Assembly (NCBI RefSeq): GCF_009905375.1
Contig: NW_027419136.1
Location: forward strand, 1-64,000
Length of the DNA stretch: 64,000 bases
From: Apium graveolens
Lineage: Eukaryota; Streptophyta; Magnoliopsida; Apiales; Apiaceae
Direction of reading: 5' to 3'
Shown here: positions 1-11,132 of the stretch, in pieces
How positions within the stretch are numbered: the first letter of the stretch is position 1
How the letters are laid out: each line of letters starts with the position of its first letter
Position numbers and translations under genes: made by a program
Notes under the pieces: generated by a model
Told to the model about the DNA's origin: nothing
What the model saw: only the letters and a program-made list of their open reading frames with translations
Database searches by the model: none

Positions 1-565
1 CTTGAAGTTAATGGATTGAGCTTGATGAGAAAGGAAAATGGTAAAATAGAAGGAAAGATAGACAGAAAGGAAGGTGACAAAAACGAGAATAAAGGATAAG
101 GCAGGGGCTAAATTCTGAAGAATAAATTCCACCGCAGGTGGTCGTTTTTATAAAAGCCACGAAAATCGGTCATTTTTATAAATTCAACCAACAACGGTCG
201 TTTTTATTAAAATGACCGTTGTGGCCTTATTTAATATTGTTTTGATAAATAATTTAAAAGCGACCGATCAATCGCTTTTGTTTTCCAGAATTAGACTTTG
301 TTCCGGTGGCAATTTTCCCGCCTGTTCTTCAAAATATAAAATCGACCGCTAAATATTGGCGGTTGCTTTTGTTGATAAAGCCACCGGCTAAAAGCCACCG
401 CTTTCAAATTCCACCGAACAAAAGCGACCGCTCATTAAATTCCACCGAGAGCGGTCGCTTTTAAATATGTTTTTACAGGTAAAGTTGACCTTAAAGGCCA
501 CCATTTCGGTGGAATTTATAGTCGGTCGCTTTTATGTGGTCGCTTTTACTTCTTTTCTTGTAGTG
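1..565. mobile_element. Right terminal region of a CACTA (En/Spm) element, left part outside window
   Basis: The sequence ends in CTTTTCTTGTAGTG at 552-565, the inverse complement of the plant CACTA terminus CACTACAAGAAAA. The preceding 450 bases hold many direct and inverted copies of a short motif around GCGGTCGCTTTTA and AATTCCACCG, the kind of subterminal transposase-binding repeat seen in this superfamily. The three bases after the end are TCT, a possible 3-bp target duplication, but the left end is not in the window so this cannot be confirmed. No transposase coding is visible in the part present. Confidence 0.75.
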
Positions 566-568
566 TCT

Positions 569-1207
569 CTTTGTTGTCAGAACGATGTGAACTCCGAGAG
601 GCACTATCGAGGTTTCCATGACAGCCTTCGCTCGAACTGCGAGTATGTTTGAGGTCAGTGAGGGGATTGACATAAAGGGAATTGTATGGAATTTGAGACC
701 GAACCGAGGACTAGAATACAGATCCAGATATTTCATATAAAGAATTGTATAATAAGGTATAATTCCATTATTGACCAAGTGAAAATATCAACAAAATTTG
801 ACTAGAAGGTAAAAATCATAGTAATGAAAATATAATTGTTGTTGGGGATTGCTATTTAGGACTTATACTTTGATATAAACTTGTGACTAACAATCAGCAC
901 CACTGCATTTGTATTAAACTTTGTATTTCATTGTGACAAGCTCAAAATGTATATACATAATTTCATATACCTCTGCTTAACAACAACATTTTGACTCTGT
1001 AATTGCTGAACTTAATTTTAAATAATTTCACATACATAATTGTTTTGGTTGCACGCACAATGTTATAATGAAATTTATATGAATGGTGGTATCCTAAATA
1101 CAAACCAGGCAACTCGCTCATTTATCACAACCAGTTTCTTTTATTCATATAAACAGACACACAGAAAAGATACTATATATTCGGTTTCCATTAATAATAC
1201 AATAGGT
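569..1207. other. Unexplained flanking DNA
   Basis: This is unique-looking AT-rich sequence right of the CACTA end. Short ORFs overlap on both strands but none shows a recognisable domain, and I see no repeat structure. Confidence 0.3.
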
Positions 1208-1578
1208 TTAAAATAGATAATTAGTGATGCCTGCATTTCTTTTGTTGTACACATCAATGCCCACAAATGCAAATTTATGAGAGTACAGAACAAATGAGTA
1301 CAAAGTTGAGAGTACCGGTTGTCCAGTTTCAGTACAGACCAGGAAGATCAGAGGTTGCTGAGCCTCTTCTTGAAGGTCCTAATTTCAAAAACAAATGATA
1401 AAAATACTAAATGAACAATAAATAAAACTACTCCAACCAATTATAATATTTGCAAGTTAAAAACAATAACCTGAGGTGTGAGCAATCTAAAGTCATCATC
1501 TTGTTCCTTAATGTTTATCAGCATTTCATCATTTGCCTGTAGCTCTTCTATCGCCTTCTTGGCATCAATACTTTAGAC
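1208..1578 (-). pseudogene. Unidentified spliced ORF fragment (3' part of a gene)
   Basis: On the minus strand an open stretch from about 1578 to 1471 (begins IDAKKAIEELQAND) ends at a plausible donor CAG|GT. After a 92-bp intron (1379-1470) with acceptor TTAG, a second exon continues in the same frame (DLQEEAQQPLIFLVCTET) to a stop at 1208-1210. Upstream an acidic serine/aspartate run (SDSDSDSYGSH) lies in another frame, so either one more exon or a frameshift is present. I do not recognise the family. It may be a real gene tail or a fragment carried by a transposon. Only the in-phase junction and the open frame support it. Confidence 0.3.
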
Positions 1579-1639
1579 TTTTTCTCAATATGAGACCCAT
1601 ATGAATCTGAATCAGAATCGGAACCCTTCTCAACATCAA

Positions 1640-2574
1640 CAATAAAGTATTAAGTACAGAGACAAATTAAGTAACATCAACAATAAACTATTAAGTACAG
1701 AGACAAATTAAGTAATTAAGTAATTACAAATTACTGTATATAAATAAAGAAACTTGCCTCTAATTGAACAAACTACAAAGTACCGAGACAAAATACTAAT
1801 TATTTAATGAAAAAATGAATCAATGATACCTGTTGGATCTTGAATCTTTGATACTTTAGAAGAAAATCGAACTAGACTTAACAGCGATTAAATCTTTGAT
1901 ATATATAACAGCGGTTGAATCTTCGATATACTTTGCAAGCAGCAAGCGATTGAATCGGCGGCCACAGACTTAAAATTTAGGTCTCAAGCTCTACTCAACC
2001 CTATTTTCTATTCTGTTCCAATATGGTCGACTTCACATTGTTTTCTTTGTTTATGTTTTAAGAAATTATATATACTAGCTTAAAACCCGCACAGATTACC
2101 TAGATTTTTTTTAATATTATAATTTTTTAAAAAAAATTAAATTAAATTCTTAATTTTGTTCATTTAAAATTTTAAATGATATGACTTTATGATAATTATA
2201 TTAGTAGGCATATATATTCATAATTTTAGAACATTTAAAAGTATTTAAAATGATAGGGGAAAATATTGTTATAACGAAAATTATTTTATTGAAAGTAAAA
2301 TATAATGTCTCCATTATGTTGTGACCTTAAAAGAATATTATTTTAACATGGTGATTATTAATCTATTATCTATAACTCTATAAAATATTTTAAAATTAGG
2401 TTAAAACAAAACCAAAATTCTAAAAGTTTTGCCATCTTTAGACAATTTTAAAATTTTAAATTACTAATCTTCCATAATTAAAGGAGGATATTTAAAAATA
2501 AATGATTATAACACTTTTCAGACAATTATATATAAAATCTTAAAATATGCTCCATCAGTTTAACTTGTACAATT
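1640..2574. other. AT-rich unexplained region
   Basis: No gene recognised. 1630-1720 contains a short local duplication (the phrase around acatcaacaataaa occurs twice about 50 bp apart). 2090-2574 is very AT-rich and grades into the satellite array. Confidence 0.3.
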
Positions 2575-4755
2575 AACTAGTGTTTAATCCTGAATTTGTG
2601 TTTTGATTAATTTAAAAATATTTTTCAACGATCGAACCGTATGGATGTCAATAGATATATATACTAGTGATATAAGCAAAATTTTCTATCAAAATATTTT
2701 TATTTGGTTTGTCATTATAACGGTCAAGCATCAGTTTGACTAGTACAACTATCTACTGTTTAATCCTCAATTGGTGTTGTGATAATTTAAAAATATTTTT
2801 CAACGATCCAACTAGAGGGATGTAAATATATATATATATATATTAGTGATATACCCAAAATTTCATATCAAAATAATTTTACTTGGTTTGTTATTTTAAC
2901 ACTTAAACATGAGTTTGACTAATACAACTAATTAGTGTTTAGTCCTGAATTGTTGTTTCCAAAATTTTAAATATATTTTTCAACGATCCTACCATATGGA
3001 TATAAATAGATATATATATTAGTGATATACCCAAAATTTCATATTAAAATAATTTTATTTGGTTTGTCATTTTAACAGTCAAGTATGAGTTTGACTAGTA
3101 TAGCTAACTAGTGTTTAATCTTGAATTGGTGTTTCGATTATTTAAAAATATTTTTGAACGATCCAGCCGTATGGATGTAAATAGATATATATATTAGTGG
3201 TATACCAAAATTTCATATCAAAATAATTTTATTTGGTTTGCGATATTAACAGTCAAACATGAGTTTGACTAGTATAGCTAACTAGTGTTTAATCCTGAGT
3301 TGATGTTTCGATTATTTTAAAAATAATTTTAAACGATCCAACCGTATGGATGTCAATAGATATATATTAGTTATATAACCAAAATTTAATCAAAAATTTT
3401 AGTTGGTTTGCCATTTTAACAGTCAAACTGAGTTTGTCTATTACAGCTAACTAGTGTTTAATCCTGAATTAGTGTTTCGATTATTTTAAAAATATTTTTG
3501 AACGATCCAACCATATGGATGTAAATAGATTTATATATATTAGTGATATACCCAAAATTTCATATCAAAATAATTTTATTTGGGTTGCCATTTTAACAGT
3601 CAAACATGAGTTTGACTAGTATAGCTAACTAGTGTTTAATCCTGAGTTGATGTTTCGATATTTTAAAAATATTTTTAAATGATCCAACCGTATGGATGTC
3701 AATAGATATATCTATATTAGTTATATAACCAAAATTTAATATCAAAATAATTTTAGTTGGTTTGCCATTTTAACAGTCAAACATGAGTTTGTCTATTACA
3801 GCTAACTAGTGTTTAATCCTGAATTAGTGTTTCGATTATTTTAAAAATATTTTGAATGATCCAACCGTATGGATGTAAATAGATATATATATTATATTAG
3901 TGATATACCCAAAATTTCATATCAAAATAATTTTATTTGGTTTGCCATTTTAACAGTCAAACATGAGTTTGACTAGTATAGCTAACTAGTGTTTAATCCT
4001 GAGTTATGTTTCGATTATTTTAAAAATATTTTTAAACGATCCAACCGTATGGATGTCAATAGATATATATATTAGTTATATAACCAAAATTTAATATCAA
4101 AATAATTTTAGTTGGTTTGCATTTTAACAGTCAAACATGAGTTTGTCTATTACAACTAACTAGTGTTTAATCCTGAATTAGTGTTTCGATTATTTTAAAA
4201 AATTTGAACGATCCAACCGTATGGATGTAAATAGATATATATATTAGTGATATACCCAAAATTTCATATCAAAATAATTTTATTTGGTTTGCCATTTTAA
4301 CAGTCAAACATGAGTTTGACTAGTATAACTAACTAGTGTTTAATCTTAAGTTGATGTTTCGATTATTTTAAAAATATTTTTGGATGATCCAACCATGGAT
4401 GTCAATAGATATATATATATATATATTAGTGATATAACCAAAATTTAATATCAAAATAATTTTAGTTGGTTTGTCATTTTAACAGTCAAGCTTTAGTTTG
4501 ACTAGTACAATTAACTAGTGTTTAATTCTAAATTGGTGTTTCGATTATTTTAAAAATATTTTTGAATATAACTATATGGATTTCAATTGATATATATTAG
4601 TGACATTACAAAAATTAAATGTCAAAATAATTTTATCTCATTTGCCAATTTACTAGTGAAGCATCAGTTGGATAGTATTGTTAACTAGTGTTTATTCCTA
4701 AATTGGTGTTACGATTATTTTAAAAATATTTTGGAACGATCCAACTGTATGGATG

Positions 4756-4790
<35 letters not shown>
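2575..4790. repeat. Tandem satellite array, about 176-bp monomer, about 12-13 copies
   Basis: The phrase TGTTTAATCCTGA (with variants) recurs at 2581, 2757, 2936, 3112, 3286, 3455, 3633, 3810, 3990, 4164, 4337, 4519 and 4689, giving a mean period of about 176 bp. Each monomer also carries a GATCCAACCGTATGGATG block, a TA-rich run, and a CAAAATAATTTTATTTGG block. From 3286 to 4337 two subtypes alternate: one with GACTAGTATAGC and GAGTTGATG, the other with GTCTATTACAGC and GAATTAGTG. This gives a dimeric period of about 350 bp. Edge monomers are more diverged than central ones, as expected under homogenisation by unequal exchange. Confidence 0.92.
4755..4782. repeat. (TA)n microsatellite
   Basis: A pure TA run follows the last satellite monomer at the array edge. 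Shorter TA runs occur at the same place inside many monomers, so this is probably an expansion of that internal run. Confidence 0.8.
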
Positions 4791-4791
<1 letters not shown>

Positions 4792-4854
4792 ATCAATGTT
4801 TCATATTACATTATTTTATCAAAATATTTAATTTTTTACTGAAATTCTTGAAAT

Positions 4855-5401
4855 GTCACCCGAACAAATAAATGCTAATTTACGATAGAACCCGTCATAA
4901 ATTATTATCTGCAAAAAAATTGAGAAAAGTCAAATTTACCGCCAAAATTTTAGGGAAAAAGTTAAATTTCCATCTTGAATAATTACGACGAATTTTAATT
5001 TCCGTCGTAAATTGGATGTTCAATATTTTCCCCGCCAAAATTTGGAAAAAAGTTAAATTTCGCTCTTTGATAACTTACGACGAATTTTAATTTATGTCGT
5101 AAATTTGACGATCCGATTTTTTCATCGCACATATTTCGTTGTAAATTTTTATTAAATATTTTTTTTTTCAATTTTAATAAAAATAATTATTACAACAAAT
5201 GTTTAAATCGTAGCAACTTCAAATAATTTTCATTTTGTTTAATCGTGCGTGAAAAATTCTATTAATAAAATACTAAACTTACGACGATTTTGTGTTTCGT
5301 CATAAATAATTACGACGTTTTACTTTTTTTCGTCGTAAGTTGGGCGCACACTTTATTCCGTCGTAAGCTGGCCATCGTAATTGGCCTATTTTGTTGTAGT
5401 G
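4855..5401. mobile_element. Right terminal region of a second CACTA family
   Basis: It ends in TTTTGTTGTAGTG at 5389-5401, the inverse of CACTACAACAAAA. About 500 bp of subterminal repeats precede it, built on GACGAATTTTAATTTCCGTC and CGTCGTAAATT motifs in both orientations. These differ from the motif at 1-565, so this is another family. No matching left end is seen in the window. The satellite array lies immediately inside this end, so the satellite could be internal to the element or a separate array joined to a truncated end. Confidence 0.7.
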
Positions 5402-7102
5402 TATCAAATAAAGCTATATCTTATAACCAAAGGTAAATCCAGTACAGTTAGCTTTCATTAGATCGTTAGACAAGAAATGCATTATGATTTGGGAACAAGT
5501 CCATCACTAAAAGATTGCAATTAAATCTATAATGACCAAATGCGCACCAAACTGAGGACTCGACTTAGTAGCTACTTGTGTCAACGAGTTGTAGTTATCC
5601 ATCCAAATAGAGAACCAATAAAGCATAGCCAATAAGACATGGTACACAGTTACCTGTTCTAAGAACAAAAAAGAAATAACTTGAGATAACTATTTTCCTA
5701 TTGTTAAAATGTCCGCAGCCTTGGAAATTTCAACTTGGTCTCTAGCTGTTTTATCATTTTGATCCATACAGGGAATATTTTTTGATACCATTGTTACCAT
5801 CATATTATAAACCTGAGAAATTGGTATGAAAACTAAGTGAAGATAAAATTAACGACCAGAAAAAACATTATAAAAAAATAAAAAATAAAAAGATGCTAAA
5901 ATAAAGTAACCAGCAATTCCAAGCTAAAACTGACAAAAAAAATAATAATTCCAGGCTAAAGAACTTATTCATGACCTCATAAGCATTGAACCAGATCATT
6001 TTACATTTCCAAGATATATGCTTGAAAAGTTAAAATCAAATTAAGCTTAGCATAAATAGATTTTCTTCTTTTCCTATTTTAAGAAGAATTATATGTACAG
6101 ACAACAGGTGGAATATCCATGATTATTATACAACTGTAGTTAATATACTACTTACCAACACAGTGAGACTAGCACGAATAAAGGAGGAATGCAGCAATCT
6201 TATTTACATATGAAAAATTATATAATAAGATTCTATCATCCATAACAATCTATCAAATTCACTTTAGTTGCACAATAGTTGCTAGATAAAGTTTGTGCAA
6301 CATAATTGTGTAATGTGTAATATAAATATTATAAAGATATTAGTTACAACTTTATACAAAATGAAGTGTCTAGGTGGCCCATATTATGCGTTAACATAGA
6401 TTTGAATTAGTGTATATAGGCTTCTTTATATGCTCTAATATTATTTTTGTTTCCAAGAATCAGAGGTATGTTAAGTTTATAAACAAGTCACATGAATATA
6501 ATTCACCAAAATATCAGCTCTACCTTCTCCTCAGGCTGACCCGTCTTCTGAGTAGCTCTTTATTGTGAATGTCATGAGCCTGTTAATTATTAATATATAT
6601 ATACACTTACTTTACTCCATATAATTAAACTAAAATGGTACAGCTTGTATAACATATTTTATTTAATTTTGAGTAGGTAAGACATAGTCAAACCTGACCC
6701 CGAGTAGCCCCATTAGGGGATTGTAGGGAAACTCTTGAAACAGGCATTGTGTTTCGATTTCCCTTTATAATGAAAAAAAGATTAAGAGATAACTGTAAGG
6801 ACAAAGCTCATATACTACCGAGTAGATTAAATAAATTGAAATTCAACTTTGAAACCTTAAATAAACTCATATGAGTGATAGCTTATGGTTTGCCTCGGAT
6901 AAAAGTATGGCTGAAGGAAAAATATTATGCTTTCAAAATGAATATAGCTACAAAATTTATAATTGACGGAGACATGGAAGTTTTCTCCTAAACTGTTCTA
7001 AACAAAAGAAACTAAGAGAAACTCCAAAGTTCAGAGTCGATATATTATGATATTCTAGTCAAAAGCATTAGAGTGTCTCAGATATTGTAGTAATATTCTA
7101 TT
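5402..7102 (-). other. Mostly unexplained region with a few exon-like stretches
   Basis: No long ORF is present. On the minus strand there are exon-like pieces: an open stretch ending at a CAG|GT donor at 6694 (contains MPVSRVSLQSPNGATRGQ); a short segment 6534-6579 bounded by acceptor AACAG and donor AAG|GT (AHDIHNKELLRRR); and 5690-5812 after acceptor TCTCAG (VYNMMVTMVSKNIPCMDQ). They lie in order on one strand, which suggests a degraded multi-exon gene or a transposon-borne fragment. I do not recognise the protein and cannot show that the exons belong together. Confidence 0.25.
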
Positions 7103-7303
7103 TGTTAAACATATCATGAATTATAAGAGAAAAAGGTACTGGAAAAGTATATATTATTTCATTAGATAACAACCACATATACTACAAGGTTGTGGCTGTT
7201 GAGTTACATAACCACCAGGGAAAGAAGTGTTCCTTTTCCTGGATATTAAAAGCAGATTTATATAGGATAACTACGTCTTTAAAAAAACACATTACTTCTA
7301 ACA
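7103..7303 (-). repeat. Probable 3' LTR of the 7.1-11.1 kb Copia element
   Basis: On the minus strand the segment begins TGTTAGAAG directly after the polypurine tract and appears to end GTTTAACA, giving TGTTA...TAACA inverted termini and a length of about 201 bp. The inner (7303) boundary is firm because of the PPT. The outer (7103) boundary is chosen only from the inverted termini, since there is no 5' LTR to compare. Confidence 0.5.
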
Positions 7304-7315
7304 CTCCCTCCTAAT
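7304..7315 (-). other. Polypurine tract
   Basis: The minus strand reads ATTAGGAGGGAG immediately before the LTR start TGTTAG. This is the expected position and composition of the plus-strand priming site of a Copia element. Confidence 0.7.
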
Positions 7316-7419
7316 GTGTTGTTCCTGAACTCCCAGCAGATTACGCAGCATTTGAAACTTCTCTTTTGGAAGTTCCTTTGTGAATATATCAGCAACTTGC
7401 TCCTCAGACTTGCAATAGA

Positions 7420-8101
7420 CTATTTTATCTCATTTTCCTCGATCTTCTCACGAATGAAGTGATGTTTCACAGCAATGTGCCTTGTACGACTATTGTAGAT
7501 AGGATTCTTTGCCATAGATATGGCTGACTTATTGTCACATAGCATCTCTGTTGCGTTTCTTTGCCTTTCATCAATATCCTCCAGAATTTTTCTCAACCAA
7601 ATAGCTTGTGATGTTGCCAGGGCAGCAGCTACGTACTTAGCTTCTGCGGATGACTGTGCAACTGAATATTGCTTCTTTGATTGCCATGAAAATGCTCCTG
7701 AATCAAATGAAAACACAAAGCCTGTTGTGCTCTTCATGTCATCTCTGGAACCTGCCCAATCACTGTCACAAAAACAAATTAATTTTAGCTCTTCACCTTT
7801 AAAATATTTGATTCCATATGCCACAGTTCCTTCCGTGTAACGAAGAACTCGTTTGGCTGCTCCAAGGTGAACCTCGCTAGGATCTTGCATATATCTGGAC
7901 AACAAACTAGAAACAAACATAATGTCCGGCCTAGTTGTCGTAAGATACATTAAACTTCCAACAATGCTTCTATACAAAGTCCTGTCTACTTTTCTTCCAC
8001 CGTCATCTTTCATCAATTTTTCATTTGCTGCAAGAGGTGTTGCCATTGCTTTGCAACCATACATATTAAACCTTTTTAACATCATTTCAGCGTATCACTC
8101 A
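7420..8101 (-). pseudogene. Copia RT C-terminus and RNase H
   Basis: The open stretch contains MMLKRFNMYGCK and YRSIVGSLMYLTTTRPDI (the end of the RT palm/connection), then the RNase H signatures CDSDWAGSRDDMKSTTGF, WQSKKQYSVAQSSAEAKY, LCDNKSAISMAKNP and RHIAVKHHFIREK. These are diagnostic for Ty1/copia. At its upstream edge the frame runs into a junction where about 25 codons between the RT active-site region and LKRF are absent, with loss of frame near 8101. This is a decayed enzyme and not a host gene. The Ty1/copia assignment is secure. Confidence 0.9.
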
Positions 8102-8640
8102 TTTCATACTTCTTCATCATATCACTTTGAACTGATTTATCATATGCTCATCATTGCTAGTAAAAATCAGATCATCAACATAAATTGCAACGATAAGAAT
8201 TGACATACCTTGCTTCTTCACATAGAGAGTTGGCTCACTCTTACTTTTAACAAATCCATTTTCCAGGAAGTAGTTGTCGATATGGGTATACCATTGACGA
8301 GGTGCCTGCTTTAACCCGTACAATGCCTTTTTCAACTTGTAAACTTTTCCTTCTTGTCCTTTAATGACAAAACCATCTGGCTGATCTACATAGATTTTCT
8401 CTTCTAAATCTCCGTTCAAGAAGGCTAATTTCACGTCAAGTTCATATAATTTCCATCCTTTTTGAGCTGCAAGAGCAATGAGGGTTCATATTATGTCTTT
8501 TCGAGCTACTGGTATAAATGTTTCGAGGTAATCAACTCTTTTATGTTATGAATATCCTTTGGCCACTAGACGCGCTTTATTTTTAACCAAGAACCATCTG
8601 ACTTGTGCATTATTCTATAAATCCAATTCACACCCACAAC
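8102..8640 (-). pseudogene. Copia reverse transcriptase, broken
   Basis: The minus-strand translation shows NKARLVAKGYS, FLNGDLEEKIYVDQPDGF, YGLKQAPRQWY and the catalytic AIYVDDLIF motif, the standard Copia RT blocks. The longest open part is 8117-8434. Upstream in the same frame there are at least two nonsense codons (after KGYS and after ARKDII), and the link to the integrase part is out of frame. The YVDD motif itself is intact. Confidence 0.9.
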
Positions 8641-9588
8641 CTCTTTATTTTTCGGTCTTTCAACGAGTTGCCATGTCTTATTTTTTCAATCATGTGAAAC
8701 TCGTCTTCCATTGCCTTCTTCCAAACATCGTCTCTAATTGCCTCCTCAAAACTCGTTGGTTTAGTCATGCAAAAATTACACGACTCATAAATATCACCAA
8801 GAGACCTCATTTTCAGTGGAGTACTTCCTGAACTTGACGATCTTGCACTATCACTTGAAGGTGATGATGGATCAGTAGGTGAAGATGGATCAGATGGTGA
8901 TGATGCTGGTGATGACTGATCATTATTTTTGTCTTCATTTTGAGCTTCTGCTTCAAATGTAATAGTTTGATTTTGACATGCTTCTTTCTCCCAATTCCAG
9001 CTAGCTCCTTCATCAAACAACATATCTCTAATTATGATTATTGATTTCTTCTTTAAACTATACAACCTATATCCTTTTGATTTTGAGCTGTAACCAAGAA
9101 GAATGCATTTTTCACTTGTGTCTTCCAGTTTATGTCTTTTTTTTCGGAATATGTGCATAACAAATGCAACCAAATATCTTTAAATGGCTTACTGAAGGCT
9201 TCTTTCTGCACCATGCTTCTAATTGAGTCATTTTTTTAACTGCCTTAGTTAGACATCTGTTAATGAAGTACACATCAGTATGAATTGCTTCAGCCCAGAA
9301 TGAATTTGGCAACCCTTTCTCCTTTAACATTGATTTGGCCATATTCACTACAGTTTGGTTCTTTCTTTCAGAAACTCCATTTTGTAGAGGTGAGTAACCA
9401 ACCGTGAGTTGTCTATCAATTCCTTCATCTTCACAAAATTTATTAAATTCTCTAGAGGTATATTCTTTACCCCTATCACTTCTCAAAACTTTTATGTAAC
9501 AACCACTTTGTGTTTCTACAAATTTCTTGAATTTTTTGAAAATGCTAAAGACCTCAGACTTATATTTCATAAAATAAACCCACGTCAT
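8628..9588 (-). pseudogene. Copia integrase, split by a frameshift
   Basis: 9588-9130 encodes the core domain, with LRSDRGKEYTS (catalytic D), YSPLQNGVSERKNQTVV (catalytic E), SFWAEAIHTDVYFINRC and SHLKIFGCICYAHIP. 9173-8628 continues in another frame with EKCILLGYSSKSKGYRLYS and RDMLFDEGASWNW, followed by the low-complexity Ser/Pro/Asp linker typical between integrase and RT. A frameshift near 9130-9173 separates the halves, and another lies near 8700. A histidine-rich ORF in the linker is only a shadow frame. Confidence 0.9.
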
Positions 9589-9713
9589 TCTGAGTAATCA
9601 TCAATAAATAAAACAAAGTACCTATTTTCAGCAAGTGAAGGAGTCCTCATTGGTCCACACACGTCACTGTGAACAAGCTCCAGCAGTCCCCCAGCTCTCC
9701 ACGATCCTCCTTT

Positions 9714-9959
9714 TTAAAAAGAATTTCTATGGTGCTTTCCCATGGCACACCCTTCAAACACTTCATTGTTATCTTCAACTTGAAGCAGCCCATACACCAT
9801 ATTTTTCAGTTCCTTCAGCCCTTGAGAATGTATGTGTCCAAGCCTTTTATGCCAAAGCAAGGATTCCTCTTTCAGGTGTGCTTTTAAGGCCAAATCAGCA
9901 TCATAATTGAACATGAGCTGAAAACTTCTGCCCCTTTTCATCTGTATTTTTGCAACCAA
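9714..9959 (-). pseudogene. Copia GAG-pre-integrase domain
   Basis: The short open stretch contains LWHKRLGHIHSQGLKELKN and a downstream FEGCAMGKHHRNSF, the HxxxxH...CxxC-type zinc-binding N-terminal region of Copia integrase. It is out of frame with the protease part upstream and the integrase core downstream. Confidence 0.85.
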
Positions 9960-10072
9960 TTTTCTGCCTTTATTTTTGTCATAAATTGTGCAAGTACCAT
10001 CCTCAAAATAAGCAGCATATCCATTTTCTATGAGCTGACCAACAATAAGTAGATTCTGATCTAAATCAGGGA

Positions 10073-11132
10073 CTAATAAAACATCATTAATGTATCATAT
10101 GCCATCTTTGTTTGAATACATATCGTACCTTTGCCTCTTGCCTGAACCAATATGCCATTTCCCATTTTCACTTCAGGGGTAATACTTTTATCAATCTTTG
10201 TAAATATTGTGCTGCCTCCAGTCATGTGATTGCTACACCCGCTGTCCAATAACCATGTAGTGCTACTTTTCTCATTTGTGACCTGACAATTTGCATAAAA
10301 GACTGCATATCCATCTTCTTTTTCTTCAGATACATTCACTTGCTGCTGATTTTTGAACCTGCAATCTTTTCGCAAATGTCCAAATTTCTTACAATGATGA
10401 CATTGAGGCTTCCCTTTGAAACAGCAATCCTTCTCCGTATGGCTACTTTGTTTGCATATTTCACACTTGTTTGTTTGACTTGCATCACCTAAACATCTGT
10501 TATAATTACTTTTTCCTCTTCCTCTTTGGCCTCTTCCTCTTCCTCTATTGAACATGCCACCTCTTGATGATACTCCTCCATTATAACTCTGAGACGGTGA
10601 TTCCTTTTTGTTTAAGTTGAGCTTACATTGCAAAGCACTTTCAATGGATTTTTCGGAGTGTCTCATCAATCTTTGTTCATGGGACTGTAATGATGCCATC
10701 AACTCACCACATTTTAATGTGTTAATATCTTTGGTTTCTTCAATAATGGACACCATAGCATCATATTTATCAGTCAAGCTAATCAGAATTTTTTCAACAA
10801 CTTTCTTATCGGTAACCACTTCACCGTACAAAGCCATTTGATTGACAATTTCATTTAATATTGAATAATAATCCTTCAAATTTTTAGACTCATTCATATT
10901 CAAGTTCTCAAAATCTCTCCTGAGGGATTGTAGCTTAATAGATCTTACATTGGAATTTCCTTGGAATTCTTCTTGCAAAACTTCCCAAGCTTCTTTTGCC
11001 GTTGCAACCCTCATAATTCTAGGAAACAAGCTCTCTGATATAGCTTGTTGAATAAAGAAGAGGGCGTTTGCATCTTTCTTTCTAGTCTCCTTTAAGGCCT
11101 CCTTCTGAGCATTTGTTAAATTTGTTGATTCA
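10073..11132 (-). pseudogene. Copia gag and aspartic protease, N-terminus missing
   Basis: The frame is open from the truncation at 11133 (TNLTNAQKEALKET) through the gag core (AKEAWEVLQEEFQGN, KILISLTDKYDAMV), a Gly/Arg-rich stretch, and two CCHC zinc knuckles (CEICKQSSHTEKDC and CHHCKKFGHLRKDC). The protease active site WLLDSGCSNHMTGG follows. Homologous gag proteins begin several dozen residues further upstream, so the start has been removed by the CACTA-like sequence at 11133. The first in-frame Met is at about 11029 but is not the native start. Confidence 0.9.

Larger units (their letters stand above)
7103..11132 (-). mobile_element. Decayed Ty1/copia retrotransposon, 5' end cut off by a CACTA-like insertion
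   Basis: Reading right to left, the minus strand carries gag with two zinc knuckles, aspartic protease, a GAG-pre-integrase domain, integrase core, RT and RNase H. This is the Ty1/copia order. A polypurine tract and a probable 3' LTR (7103-7303) follow. The 5' LTR, primer binding site and the first part of gag are missing because the sequence changes abruptly at 11133 into a CACTA terminus. Frameshifts separate most domains, there are nonsense codons near the start of RT, and a short internal deletion lies between RT and RNase H (about 8101). The element cannot encode a working polyprotein. Confidence 0.92.

Noticed and set aside
2575..4790. CRISPR-like array
   Set aside because: The whole 176-bp unit is repeated without unique spacers. 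It is a satellite in plant DNA.
8813..9016. Histidine-rich 67-aa ORF
   Set aside because: It is a shadow frame of the Ser/Pro/Asp-rich linker between Copia integrase and RT.
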